DNA of 64,000 nucleotides from Nitrospira sp. GTDB taxonomy: Bacteria; Nitrospirota; Nitrospiria; Nitrospirales; Nitrospiraceae. The number at the start of each line of letters is the position of its first letter. The stretch's first letter is position 1. The notes under the pieces were generated by a model. The model saw only the letters and a list, made by a program, of their open reading frames with translations, was not told the origin of the DNA and did not search any database. The DNA lies in the NCBI GenBank assembly GCA_005116745.1, contig SWDS01000008.1, positions 67,148 through 131,147 on the forward strand, in the 5' to 3' direction. This document shows, in pieces, positions 56,804-64,000 of this stretch. The position numbers were made by a program, and so were the translations under genes.

Positions 56804-57625
56804 ATACTGTAATCACGAGATGTTGAGCCAGAGCGCGAGGCAGGCGATGTGCGTGGCGGCAAGGAAAGAGGCGCTGTTTTTAGCGTAGCGGGTAGCGATA
56901 CCCCGCCATCTTTTCAGATGTAGGAAAGCATTTTCAACCAGGTGGCGCAGCTTATAGAGGTCTTCGTCATACGGCCTTTGCACGGTGCGGTTTTTCTTTG
57001 GCGGGATGACGACGTTCATGCCCCGTGCTCGCGCCAGCGCAAGGATCGCATCGGTGTCATAGCCTTTGTCCGCAATCAGATGACCGGCGGCCAGCCTGCG
57101 TGCAATCTGCTGCGGGACCTTGTGTAACAAGGACTCTGACCGGCATACCATGCGCATCCACGGCCAGATGTATCTTGGTGTTGAGCCCCCTTTTGTGCGG
57201 CCCATCTCCTGATTGCCGCCTTTGGCGCCCGCCGCATGGGGGTGAACCTTGCAATGGCTGGCATCGATCATGAGCCATTCGTAATCCGGTTCGTCAATCA
57301 GAACGTCCAGCAGGTTTTCCCATACACCCTTGTCCCGCCAGCGGATAAACCGGCGATGCGTATTGCTCCAATCCCCCAGGTCAGGCGGCAAATCCCGCCA
57401 CGGCGCACCGGTGCGGATGATCCAGAACACGGCGTTGATAAACAAACGGTTGTCTCTCGCAATGCCTCCCCATACGCCTTCGCGTCCGGGCAGATGCGGC
57501 CCCAGTAATTTCCATGTTTCATCAGATATATCGTGGCGGCGGTGGGCAGGGATCACCTTTTTCATGAGAGCCTCCTTCGTTGGCCTCATGATTCTCTCAC
57601 ATCTTCAATCTCGTGACTACACTAT
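56804..57625. mobile_element. IS5-family insertion sequence
   Basis: About 822 bp with a single transposase gene. Ends are inverted repeats: ATACTGTAATCACGAGAT on the left and, inverted, ATAGTGTAGTCACGAGAT on the right (16 of 18 match). CTAG flanks both sides (56800-56803 and 57626-57629), consistent with a YTAR-type target duplication. Subgroup not assigned. Confidence 0.85.
56813..57565 (-). CDS. IS5-family transposase with altered central segment
   Basis: A 250-residue DDE transposase. DUF4096-like N-terminus (ISDETWKLLGPHLPGREGVWGG), then the first Asp in WLMIDASHCKVHPHAAGAKGG, the second in HLIADKGYDTDA and the Glu in LRHLVENAFLHLKRWRGIA. Between the first two the frame reads TPRYIWPWMRMVCRSES, whereas the normal NTKIHLAVDAHGMPVRVL is found in another frame over 57080-57190. 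Two compensating indels have thus rewritten about 38 residues; activity is doubtful. The ATG at 57565 has GGAGG six bases upstream. Confidence 0.8.
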   Translation of the reverse strand: MKKVIPAHRRHDISDETWKLLGPHLPGREGVWGGIARDNRLFINAVFWIIRTGAPWRDLPPDLGDWSNTHRRFIRWRDKGVWENLLDVLIDEPDYEWLMIDASHCKVHPHAAGAKGGNQEMGRTKGGSTPRYIWPWMRMVCRSESLLHKVPQQIARRLAAGHLIADKGYDTDAILALARARGMNVVIPPKKNRTVQRPYDEDLYKLRHLVENAFLHLKRWRGIATRYAKNSASFLAATHIACLALWLNIS

Positions 57626-57806
57626 CTAGCTCGCCTCTTCCTCGCCACGCACGATATGCCCTTTCTTTCGGACGAGAGCTGCTCAGCGAGCCGACGAATG
57701 GGTCTGTTTCGCACCGCGAAAATGTTTGATTGCAAGACGAGACCCCAGATTATGCTCGGATAGTATACTTGAAGGTCGGACTTGACCGGACACTACTGCT
57801 CGGTCA

Positions 57807-57834
57807 GCATCCATAGTGGTAGCATAGTGGATGC
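57807..57834. promoter_or_regulatory. Inverted repeat, possible operator of the FitA-like gene
   Basis: GCATCCA and TGGATGC flank TAGTGGTAGCATAG, 20 bp before the antitoxin start. ATAGTGG is also repeated directly inside. The site suits autorepression by the FitA-like pair. Confidence 0.45.
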
Positions 57835-57854
57835 TCAATGAGAGGGGGGTGAGT

Positions 57855-58097
57855 ATGGCAACCTTGACCATCAAGAATATTCCGGAACCGGTGGTGACGC
57901 GACTCAAGCAACAAGCGGCCGCGCAGCATCGAAGCCTAAATTTTCAGGTTATCTCGTTTCTTGAGCAAATGACCCACAGTGTCCCGGTTGATGCGGATGC
58001 GTTGTTGGCCCGTGCTCGGGCGCTTCGTCGCGCACCGAAAGGAGTCAACGTGACGGATCGGCCCTTAGAAGAACTGAACGTGGTCGGTCGGCCATGA
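57855..58097 (+). CDS. FitA-like ribbon-helix-helix antitoxin
   Basis: Eighty residues starting MATLTIKNIPEPVVTRLKQQAAAQHRSLNFQVISFLEQ, an Arc/FitA-type DNA-binding domain, followed by a C-terminal extension that would wrap the toxin. The ATG at 57855 has GAGGGGGG upstream. Overlaps the toxin start by 4 bp. Confidence 0.85.
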   Translation: MATLTIKNIPEPVVTRLKQQAAAQHRSLNFQVISFLEQMTHSVPVDADALLARARALRRAPKGVNVTDRPLEELNVVGRP

Positions 58098-58495
58098 TCG
58101 TGGCCGATACGAATCTCCTGATTTATCTGTATGTCTAAGGGCACCGGACGGCTGAGAGCGAAGCCGTGCTGCAGCGCGACCTCTCCTGGGCAGTTCCATT
58201 GCTCTGGCGATCCAAATGTCGGAATGTGCTGATCGGGCTTGTCCGCAGGGATGTGCTGTCATTGGAGGCAGTATCGGCCATCCTCGAAGAAGCAGAACGG
58301 CGGCTGCCTGGCCATGAGTACAGTGTCATGTCCCATCACGTGCTGAGCCTCGCGGCGCAATCCGGCTGTTCGGCGTACGATTGCGAGTTTGTTGCCTTGG
58401 CGCAAGATTTACGGGTGCCTTTGGTGACGACTGACCGGCAGATTCTTAAGGTATTTCCCACCGTGGCGGCTTCACCAACCGCGTTTGTCGGCTGA
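58094..58495 (+). pseudogene. FitB/VapC-type PIN toxin with a nonsense codon
   Basis: Starts MIVADTNLLIYLYV and then meets TAA at 58136-58138 (codon 15). The remaining frame is perfect and carries the PIN acidic residues (ESEAVL, YDCEFVALAQDLRVPLVTTDRQIL). A single change such as CAA to TAA would explain it. The toxin is inactive unless readthrough or restart occurs; the antitoxin is intact. Confidence 0.85.
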
Positions 58496-58679
58496 GTGTG
58501 GGCATGCATCGGCTCCAACCTTGGCGTTGAATTCTTCTTGGCTGCAATCCTGTTCCCCTGCCTGTAGTCCTTGCCACTCACCAGTGGCCAGAATGGGGCG
58601 GCCAATGATGCTCGATTGCAAGATGTGACCCTCATCAATTGCCAAGCGAAACAAGTCAATAGTCATGCCTGACGCCATT
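58465..58679. repeat. 215-bp repeat, copy 1
   Basis: Begins in the last codons of the PIN gene and runs through TGGCGTTGAATTCTTC, GGCCAGAATGGGGCGGCC, GCAAGATGTGACCCT and AAGTCAATAGTCATGCC. The minus strand is open for 68 codons (58472-58678, MTIDLFRLAIDEG from the fifth codon). About 90% identical to copies 2 and 3. Confidence 0.8.
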
Positions 58680-58756
58680 CTAGTTCTTACTGTCTGATTC
58701 CACTTTGGTACGAAGCGGACATTTCTAAATTGGATTGACAGACATCGACATCCCTA

Positions 58757-58785
58757 TTGCTTGGCCGGTTCGCATGGGATACACT
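58757..58785 (+). promoter_or_regulatory. Promoter of the DUF433 gene
   Basis: -35 TTGCTT (58757-58762), 17-bp spacer, -10 TACACT (58780-58785). The predicted start falls on the ATG at 58792, and no Shine-Dalgarno is present, so the message would be leaderless. Confidence 0.6.
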
Positions 58786-58791
58786 TAAAAT

Positions 58792-59061
58792 ATGCCTGCA
58801 GTTGTCCATCCCCATATCGCTACAGATCCCAACATCTGTGGTGGAAGTCCGCGCATTGAAGGAACGCGAATCACGGTACGAACCATTGTGATCTATGCGC
58901 TGCACCACGGGCAGACCCCAGAAGAGCTGCTCACCCACTATCCTCACATCAGTCTCGCATCAATTTACGATGCGCTGTCCTATTATTACGACAATCGTGA
59001 CGCAATCGATAAAGACATTGCTGAGCATCTGTCAGCCCCAGAAATTGATTCACGCTCATAA
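58792..59061 (+). CDS. DUF433 protein, probable antitoxin
   Basis: Eighty-nine residues with the DUF433 pattern: ATDPNICGGSPRIEGTRITVRTIV, then GQTPEELLTHYPHISLASIYDALSYYYDN, a small winged-helix-like fold. DUF433 proteins are commonly paired with DUF5615 PIN-like nucleases, as here (29 bp apart). Confidence 0.85.
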   Translation: MPAVVHPHIATDPNICGGSPRIEGTRITVRTIVIYALHHGQTPEELLTHYPHISLASIYDALSYYYDNRDAIDKDIAEHLSAPEIDSRS

Positions 59062-59090
59062 TCCCACACCTCGTATTTCTTCATGATTGA

Positions 59091-59444
59091 ATGAAATTCT
59101 ATCTGGATGAACATATCCACCTAACCATGGCCTCGTTGCTTCACGCACGCGGCATCGACTGCATCACGACACGAGACGCAGGGAATTTTGGTTTTTCCGA
59201 TGAAGCACAATTGGCTTTTGCCACAAGCCAAGGACGAGCGATCCTCACCTTCAACCATAAAGACTTCCTCCTGCTCGCCAAGCAATGGCACGAAACAGGA
59301 CGTTCCCACGCCGGTATTATTCTTTCCAAAGAACTCCCCATTCCTAACCTCATCCGTCGTCTCCACCGATTCATTACCTACTACGCGACGAGGGATCTCA
59401 CAAACTGTGTCATCTGGCTCCCCAGCATCCCACATCACTCCTGA
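59091..59444 (+). CDS. DUF5615 PIN-like protein, probable toxin
   Basis: A 117-residue protein starting MKFYLDEHIHLTMASLLHARGIDCITTRDAG, then AQLAFATSQGRAILTFNHKDFLLLA, the Mut7-C/PIN-like nuclease pattern with the conserved D-E pair and T-x-N-x-x-D-F. Intact. It is the last apparently complete toxin-antitoxin gene before the repeat-rich stretch. Confidence 0.85.
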   Translation: MKFYLDEHIHLTMASLLHARGIDCITTRDAGNFGFSDEAQLAFATSQGRAILTFNHKDFLLLAKQWHETGRSHAGIILSKELPIPNLIRRLHRFITYYATRDLTNCVIWLPSIPHHS

Positions 59445-59665
59445 AATTGAGAGACTCTTTTACTGCTGATGAGTTTCCCAAATGGCAGCCTCCTCTGCGC
59501 TCTCACGATCTCTTCGTTTTCTTCTTGACGGTCAAACACAGATTCCAGACTCCTTTAATGTTCCACTTCGCCTGACGGTGATGGCCAATCGATAGACGTT
59601 CTCCATGAGGCATACGGCGCAGTTATTGACTGGCGTATAAAACATTCCCGACCCCTTTGTTTCGT
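59445..59665. other. No gene recognised
   Basis: Between the DUF5615 gene and repeat copy 2. No open frame of note and no clear hairpin. Confidence 0.35.
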
Positions 59666-59881
59666 GGCGGTTTCACCAACCGCGTTTGTTGGCTGAGTGT
59701 GAGAATGCATCGACTCCAACCTTGGCGTTGAATTCTTCTTGGCTGCAATCATGTTCCCCTGCCTGTAGTCCTTGCCACTCACCATTGGCCAGAATGGGGT
59801 GGCCAGTGATACTCGATTGCAAGATGCGACCCTCATCAATTGCCAAGCGAAACAAGTCAATAGTCATGTCTGACACCATTT
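59666..59881. repeat. 215-bp repeat, copy 2
   Basis: Begins GTGGCGGTTTCACCAACC and runs in step with copies 1 and 3, ending AGTCATGTCTGACACCATT. The 68-codon minus-strand frame (59673-59879) is open here too, with about 11 amino-acid changes from copy 1. It overlaps the 3' end of the glycine-rich protein frame that ends at 59864. Confidence 0.8.
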
Positions 59882-60469
59882 CATGCCTTTGGTCACCCGA
59901 GTAGCTTTGGGGGTCTCGATTGGCTGGTGCGATTGCATCAACAGACTCATCAAGTGTTGGTCAGCATGCACGATGCACGGCGGGCAAATCCGAAAGCGTA
60001 GAGCGCGAATGAGAAATATTGCATTACAAGACTTGACCCTACTGTTTCGTTCTCTTGTCCCCCAGACACCAACTCCACCATCAAACATACCGCCTAGTTG
60101 TGCGCCTCTCCCCAAGACACCAATGCCGTTAGGTTTGTCACTTGTTCCGACAACCCCGGATCCACCCCCAGAATTGTTTCCCCAGACCCCACCTTGATTC
60201 TTAGACTCTCCTTGAACACCATATCTACCGGAGCCATACACACCCGCTTGAATCGGTGCTTGCCCTGGCACAACATCAACTGCGGCGGTTATAGAGCCAT
60301 GACGTCCCGTTACCCCTGCCACGTCATTTTTTGTAGAGGTACCGGAGAGGGGAGTGCCCTGTTGGATCCCAACAAGGTCTATTGGAACAGCAGCGTCAAC
60401 GGGGATATGGGGGACCAGGGGGATGACCGGCTTGCAATTAATGTTAAGACGACCAAATTCATTGGGCAT
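59864..60469 (-). CDS. Glycine-rich repeat protein, C-terminus replaced
   Basis: The ATG at 60469 has AAGGAG six bases upstream and opens MPNEFGRLNINCKPVIPLVP. Residues 60-135 carry short G-x-G units (GVYGSGRYGVQGESKNQGG, VWGNNSGGGSGVVGTSD, GIGVLGRGAQLGG) of the kind found in phage tail-fibre and surface proteins. From about residue 140 (after GVGVWGTRER) the frame runs into repeat sequence (motif at 60025-60040) and reads unrelated residues to a chance stop at 59864. The native 3' end was probably lost by insertion or recombination. Confidence 0.55.
   Translation of the reverse strand: MPNEFGRLNINCKPVIPLVPHIPVDAAVPIDLVGIQQGTPLSGTSTKNDVAGVTGRHGSITAAVDVVPGQAPIQAGVYGSGRYGVQGESKNQGGVWGNNSGGGSGVVGTSDKPNGIGVLGRGAQLGGMFDGGVGVWGTRERNSRVKSCNAIFLIRALRFRICPPCIVHADQHLMSLLMQSHQPIETPKATRVTKGMKWCQT
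60025..60040 (+). repeat. Dispersed repeat motif
   Basis: TACAAGACTTGACCCT, a member of the scattered ACAAGATYTGACCCT family, placed where the glycine-rich protein loses its normal sequence. Confidence 0.45.
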
Positions 60470-60662
60470 GATTGAACTCCTTAAAAGTTTGAGAAATGTA
60501 AACTGCAGGGTCAAATTTTGTACTGTATGCGACCAACTTTCTACGAATTCACAGCGTCAATCGTCAGGCCTGATACCATTCTACTGCCAACGGTTTCACC
60601 ATGGGCTCGGACTAGCTCATAGCATGCACAGAACAAGATCTGACCCTAATCACATGACCCTC
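60470..60662. other. Repeat-derived stretch
   Basis: Contains an inverted motif member at 60507-60533 (AGGGTCAAATTTTGTAC) and a direct one at 60633-60647 (ACAAGATCTGACCCT), which face each other about 100 bp apart. No gene. Confidence 0.45.
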
Positions 60663-60931
60663 CGATTGCGAGTTTGTTGCCTTGGCGCAAGATTTACGGG
60701 TGCCTTTGGTGACGACTGACCGGCAGATTCTTAAGGCATTTCCCACCGTGGCGGTTTCACCAACCGCGTTTGTCAGCTGAGTGTGGGAATGCATCGGCTC
60801 CAACCTTGGCGTTGAATTCTTCTTGGCTGCAATCATGGTCCCCGGCCTGTAGTCCTTGCCACTCGCCATTGGCCAGAATCGGGCGGCCAATGATACTCGA
60901 TGGCAAGATGCGACCCTTATCAATTGCCACA
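60663..60931. repeat. 215-bp repeat, copy 3, with toxin 3' end
   Basis: Starts with a 3' fragment of the FitB-like gene (YDCEFVALAQDL-type codons, 60663-60779), then continues as copies 1 and 2 up to GCAAGATGCGACCCT (60903-60917). The minus-strand frame is truncated at its start. The toxin fragment shows that this copy came from a longer duplicate of the FitAB locus. Confidence 0.8.
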
Positions 60932-61147
60932 GCCGACGGTGAATGTTTTACTGTTGGCTTACCTTCCCCTCTTTGATCCTCTCTTCATTGCAGTAATCTG
61001 TCTTGGCTTTAGTCAATAGTAATGCCAGACCCTGGAGTCTCCATACCAGATCACCCATGTCTCATTGATGAGTGGCTCTCGTTTGCGTAATTCTGGATAA
61101 CCCCAGCACCAGACCGATGCGACTAAGTTCTGTCATGCCTCCGGGCA
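60932..61147. other. No gene recognised
   Basis: Spacer downstream of the protease gene. A partial match to the GTCAATAGTCATGCC motif is seen at 61012-61030. Confidence 0.35.
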
Positions 61148-61196
61148 GATGGAGGCCACTCTCACGGGTGCCGAACATCCGGAAGTGGCCTCCATC
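61148..61196 (-). terminator. Hairpin after the protease gene
   Basis: A perfect 13-bp inverted repeat (GATGGAGGCCACT and its complement) with a 23-base loop, 21 bp past the protease stop. No T tract follows, so termination would be weak or factor-dependent. Confidence 0.45.
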
Positions 61197-61216
61197 CCAA
61201 TTGCACCAGTCTCAGG

Positions 61217-63913
61217 TTAGACACCGTGGCCGAAGTCGTTATCGATCGTGTTCAGCAGCCATCCGCCAAAACGCGTGCCATTAGGCGCCATGGTAGGGGC
61301 GGCCATTGTTGTTCCAGCCTGTTCGAGGATGCCGACGCCCCACGGACTTGTTACGAGGATCTCAGCGCGAAGGTCCGCATCGTAATCTGCACAGGTGGCG
61401 AGCCGATTATCTCCCGTATTCAGCAGCCAACCGCCAAACCTTGTGCCGTTGGGCGCCATCATGGGTGCCGTCAGCGTGCTGCCAGCCAACTTGAGGATGC
61501 CAACGCCCCATGGGCTCGTGACGAGGATCTCAGCATGGCGATCACCATCAAAGTCGCCAGCACGGCCGAACGAGTTGTCTGCGGTATTGAGTAACCATCC
61601 ACCGAAGCGTGTGCCGTTGGGCGCCATCATCGGAACCGAGAAACTGTCGCCTGACAATTTCAAGATACCGATGCCCCAAGGGCTGGTGACCACAATCTCG
61701 ATGCGCCCGTCGCCGTCAAAATCGCCGACTGGACCGAAGGAGTTATCCCCCGTATTGAGCAGCCAGCCGCCAAAGCGCGTGCCGTTGGGCGCCATCATCG
61801 ACATCGTCATTGTGCCTCCAGATAGCTTCATGACGCCAATTCCCCAGGGACTTGTCACGAGAATCTCTGCCTGGCCATCGCCGTCGAAATCGCCGATCGG
61901 GCCGAAGGAGTTATCTCCCGTATTCAGTAGCCAGCCACCGAAGCGGGTGCCGTTAGGCGCCATCATCGGCGCAGCCATGGTCGCACCAGACTGTTTCAGC
62001 ACGCCTATGCCCCAGGGACTCGCAACCAGGAGTTCGCTCTTGCCGTCTCCATCAAAATCGCCTGCCGGGCCGAAGGAGTTATCTCCCGTATTGAGCAGCC
62101 AGCCACCGAAGCGGGTGCCGTTGGGGGCCATCATCGGCGCAGCCATGGTTGCACCTGACTGTTTCAGCACACCAATACCCCAGGGGCTCGACGCAAGGAT
62201 TTCCGCACGCCCGTCGCCATCGTAGTCCCCAGCGGGACCGAAATGGTTGTCGCCTGTGTTGAGCAGCCAGCCGCCGAAGCGGGTGCCGTTGGGGGCCATG
62301 GTTGGTGCTCCCATCGAAGAGCCTGCCTGTTCCAGGATTCCCATTCCCCACGGACTTGTAATCAGAATCTCGGCCCGGCGGTCACCATCATAATCGGCGC
62401 TGAGAGACTGATATCGCGCCGCCTCGGGGATAAGTTCACGTAAATTCGGCCGCGTGCCGATGCGCTGGCTCGCGGGCCGGCCGGGAGCGTCCTGCTGCGG
62501 TGAACCACATGCCCGGACCAGCAACCGGGCACTCGCTGAGTTGAGACGCCGGTGCCCGCGCGCCCGAAGCACGCCCTGCGTGGCAGCAAGAGCCCCAACC
62601 ACCACCGGTGAGGCACTTGAGGTACCATTAAACCGGTTTGTATACCAAAGATCCTGGTTTGAACCGCCCTGGAGATCCCCATAGCCGGTAGTGGTGACCT
62701 CCTCGCCCCAGCCCTGCACGTCCACGCGAGCCCCGTAATTCGAGAAGTCGAGGCGAGAACGGTCCGGTCCGTGGTCCCGGCCATGTGTTCCCGGCGGCGG
62801 CGCTCCCGCGCCTACTACAACCGCACCCGACGATGGATTGCTCGTGTTAAATGGGTTCGTCCAATTCACTGGGAAGCCAGCTGGCCGAGTGCTATAGATC
62901 GGGTCGTCGAGATTCTGGAAACCATTGCCCGCAGCCTCCACCACGATGATGCCCTTCAACACCGCATAGCGAATAGCCGCGAAGTCGTCTGGCCACCACT
63001 CAATGGCGATGAACCCCAGTTGCCCCTGCGGCGGATTGGGTGTGTTGGGTCCAGGGCGGTGAATTTCTAGCAAGATGATGTCGCCTGCACTCAGCTTGTC
63101 GGCGGCAGACTTAATTGCCTGCGGGCTCGACTGATCGTCGAAAGATGACGCGCTAATTGTCGCGTCTGGCGCGATACCCGTGATCCCGATTGGGTTTCGA
63201 TCGCCGCTGATAACGCCAATGACGGCAGTGCCATGGTCGATGTCTCTCTGCCTGGCGGTGGTGCTGGTGCCGGCCACTACTCCACCCTGATTCTGCAGAA
63301 GATCCTCGTGAGTGAAACGCCACCCCCATTCGCAGTCGATTATCTTGACTCCTGAACCACCTCCACCAGGAACGGTCCAGGCGAATGGTGCATCGATGCC
63401 GCCTGGCGTTGCCGCGAGATAGCCTTGGCTCGCAACGAAGTTGGGTGTGATTGCAGGTGGATCACCCACGTCCGGTTGCATATCATTCATGCTTTGACTT
63501 AATTGCGCTCCCGCGGCGGTCGGCGGCGCGCCTGCCGGTTTCACGTAGGCAGCTTCAATCAAGTCATGAGCTAGAAGCTCGCTGGCGAGGCGGTCGAGCT
63601 GGTCCTCCGCAGCAGCAATCCGGTAAAACAGCGGCAGATCAAGAACGGGCTGGGTGTTTGGGATAGCATCTCTTTGGAGAGGCTCGATGAAGGCCTCCAC
63701 ATGAGCTTGGATGCGATCTTCGCTGAGGCCAAACAGGGGGTGCATTACTGCACCATGGGAAGAAAGCAGGGATGAGAGCGAGGTTGTATCCGCTCCAGCT
63801 GCTGACGCGACGCCTGCGCTACGCGCACGCAGACCTGCCTCGCGCTTAGCAAGTATAACCAACTCGGGACTGTTGCCTCTTCCTTGAGATGAGATGTGGA
63901 TGACTTGTGGCAT
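61217..63913 (-). CDS. Subtilisin-like (S8) serine protease with FG-GAP-like repeats
   Basis: An 898-residue protein. Residues 1-165 form a helical pro-like region without a signal peptide. The S8 domain follows: Asp in GVKIIDCEWGW, His in DHGTAVIGVISGDRN, the oxyanion Asn region VEAAGNGFQN, and Ser in NGTSSASPVVVGALAATQG. From about residue 505 seven 56-residue repeats follow, each with DxDGDGxxEI and MAPNGTRFGGWLLNT. The first part is a calcium-loop FG-GAP/VCBS signature; the repeats should build a propeller. The ATG has AAGGAG nine bases upstream. Substrate unknown. Confidence 0.88.
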   Translation of the reverse strand: MPQVIHISSQGRGNSPELVILAKREAGLRARSAGVASAAGADTTSLSSLLSSHGAVMHPLFGLSEDRIQAHVEAFIEPLQRDAIPNTQPVLDLPLFYRIAAAEDQLDRLASELLAHDLIEAAYVKPAGAPPTAAGAQLSQSMNDMQPDVGDPPAITPNFVASQGYLAATPGGIDAPFAWTVPGGGGSGVKIIDCEWGWRFTHEDLLQNQGGVVAGTSTTARQRDIDHGTAVIGVISGDRNPIGITGIAPDATISASSFDDQSSPQAIKSAADKLSAGDIILLEIHRPGPNTPNPPQGQLGFIAIEWWPDDFAAIRYAVLKGIIVVEAAGNGFQNLDDPIYSTRPAGFPVNWTNPFNTSNPSSGAVVVGAGAPPPGTHGRDHGPDRSRLDFSNYGARVDVQGWGEEVTTTGYGDLQGGSNQDLWYTNRFNGTSSASPVVVGALAATQGVLRARGHRRLNSASARLLVRACGSPQQDAPGRPASQRIGTRPNLRELIPEAARYQSLSADYDGDRRAEILITSPWGMGILEQAGSSMGAPTMAPNGTRFGGWLLNTGDNHFGPAGDYDGDGRAEILASSPWGIGVLKQSGATMAAPMMAPNGTRFGGWLLNTGDNSFGPAGDFDGDGKSELLVASPWGIGVLKQSGATMAAPMMAPNGTRFGGWLLNTGDNSFGPIGDFDGDGQAEILVTSPWGIGVMKLSGGTMTMSMMAPNGTRFGGWLLNTGDNSFGPVGDFDGDGRIEIVVTSPWGIGILKLSGDSFSVPMMAPNGTRFGGWLLNTADNSFGRAGDFDGDRHAEILVTSPWGVGILKLAGSTLTAPMMAPNGTRFGGWLLNTGDNRLATCADYDADLRAEILVTSPWGVGILEQAGTTMAAPTMAPNGTRFGGWLLNTIDNDFGHGV
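61220..62395 (-). repeat. Seven 168-bp tandem repeats inside the protease gene
   Basis: Seven in-frame units of 168 bp. The MAPNGTRFGGWLLNT codons are almost invariant; the intervening codons vary. Outer units 1 and 7 are most diverged, and unit 7 has lost the calcium-loop glycines (DYDADLRAE). The pattern suggests recent expansion or gene conversion. Confidence 0.9.
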
Positions 63914-64000
63914 TTTCGATTTCTCCTTTTGGGCGTTTTATAAAGGGGCGGTTTCAAGTTCCAAGTGCAACGGGTGAATGGGAGCGGAGTTCCGCATAAA
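63914..64000. other. Upstream region of the protease gene, window edge
   Basis: Contains the protease ribosome-binding site (AAAAGGAG). The rest is too short to judge; no promoter is clear. Confidence 0.4.

Noticed and set aside
61220..62395. Regular repeats that could suggest a CRISPR array
   Set aside because: The period is 168 bp, the units are in frame within one long coding sequence, and there are no short palindromic repeats with unique spacers.

Overview
The window (about 56% GC by eye) most resembles a chromosomal segment of Nitrospira (phylum Nitrospirota). This rests on my recognition of the housekeeping proteins and their order, on a complete System I cytochrome c maturation operon, on a class A RNase P RNA, on a T-box leader on leuA, and on intergenic palindromic repeats of a style I associate with that genus. 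No marker such as 16S rRNA or nitrite oxidoreductase is present, so the assignment is inference.

Layout. (1) 0.2-7.1 kb: nine-gene ccmABCDEFGHI operon, minus strand, nearly every junction overlapping. (2) 7.3-12.2 kb: DUF1269 membrane protein, DAACS-type symporter, exported FKBP isomerase, CNT-fold transporter with an altered recognition loop, small thioredoxin-fold protein. (3) 12.2-18.1 kb: gene-poor accessory stretch with a repetitive lipoprotein, BrnT/BrnA and DUF4258/YgiT-type toxin-antitoxin pairs, an orphan Xre antitoxin, a DCC-family protein, and decayed second copies of three neighbouring genes. (4) 18.1-21.3 kb: beta-barrel protein, Tet-type MFS pump, PagL-like lipid A deacylase. 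(5) 21.6-33.0 kb: topA, dprA, rng, then rodA-mrdA-mreD-mreC-mreB (cell elongation) and an RDD protein, all minus strand. (6) 33.3-35.8 kb: SurA_N protein, a wrecked PIN module, a two-gene nucleotidyltransferase module. (7) 35.9-49.3 kb: a long minus-strand metabolic run, ilvB-ilvN-ilvC-psd-pssA, then a T-box in front of leuA-cupin-leuB-NHL-asd-DUF2905-SpoIID-queA. The ilv and leu genes are most of branched-chain amino acid synthesis; psd and pssA make phosphatidylethanolamine. (8) 49.5-53.3 kb: rnpB, M48 protease, short RNase HIII, SGNH hydrolase. (9) 53.5-61 kb: an accessory graveyard with a frameshifted asparagine-synthase-like gene broken at a nine-G tract, VapBC-like, FitAB-like (toxin nonsense-mutated) and DUF433/DUF5615 pairs, an IS5-family element, and three copies of a roughly 200-bp repeat. 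(10) 61.2-63.9 kb: subtilisin-like protease ending in seven near-identical 56-residue FG-GAP-like repeats.

The less ordinary features are: the leuA T-box with a palindromic element lodged between its terminator and the start codon; a 215-bp inverted-repeat element filling the queA-spoIID gap; a recurrent ACAAGATYTGACCCT motif scattered through accessory DNA without any recognised transposase; promoters of three toxin-antitoxin-like genes placed so that the mRNA would start at the start codon; and the G9 tract that could be a phase switch. I found no CRISPR array, rRNA or tRNA gene, and no clearly new multi-gene system.
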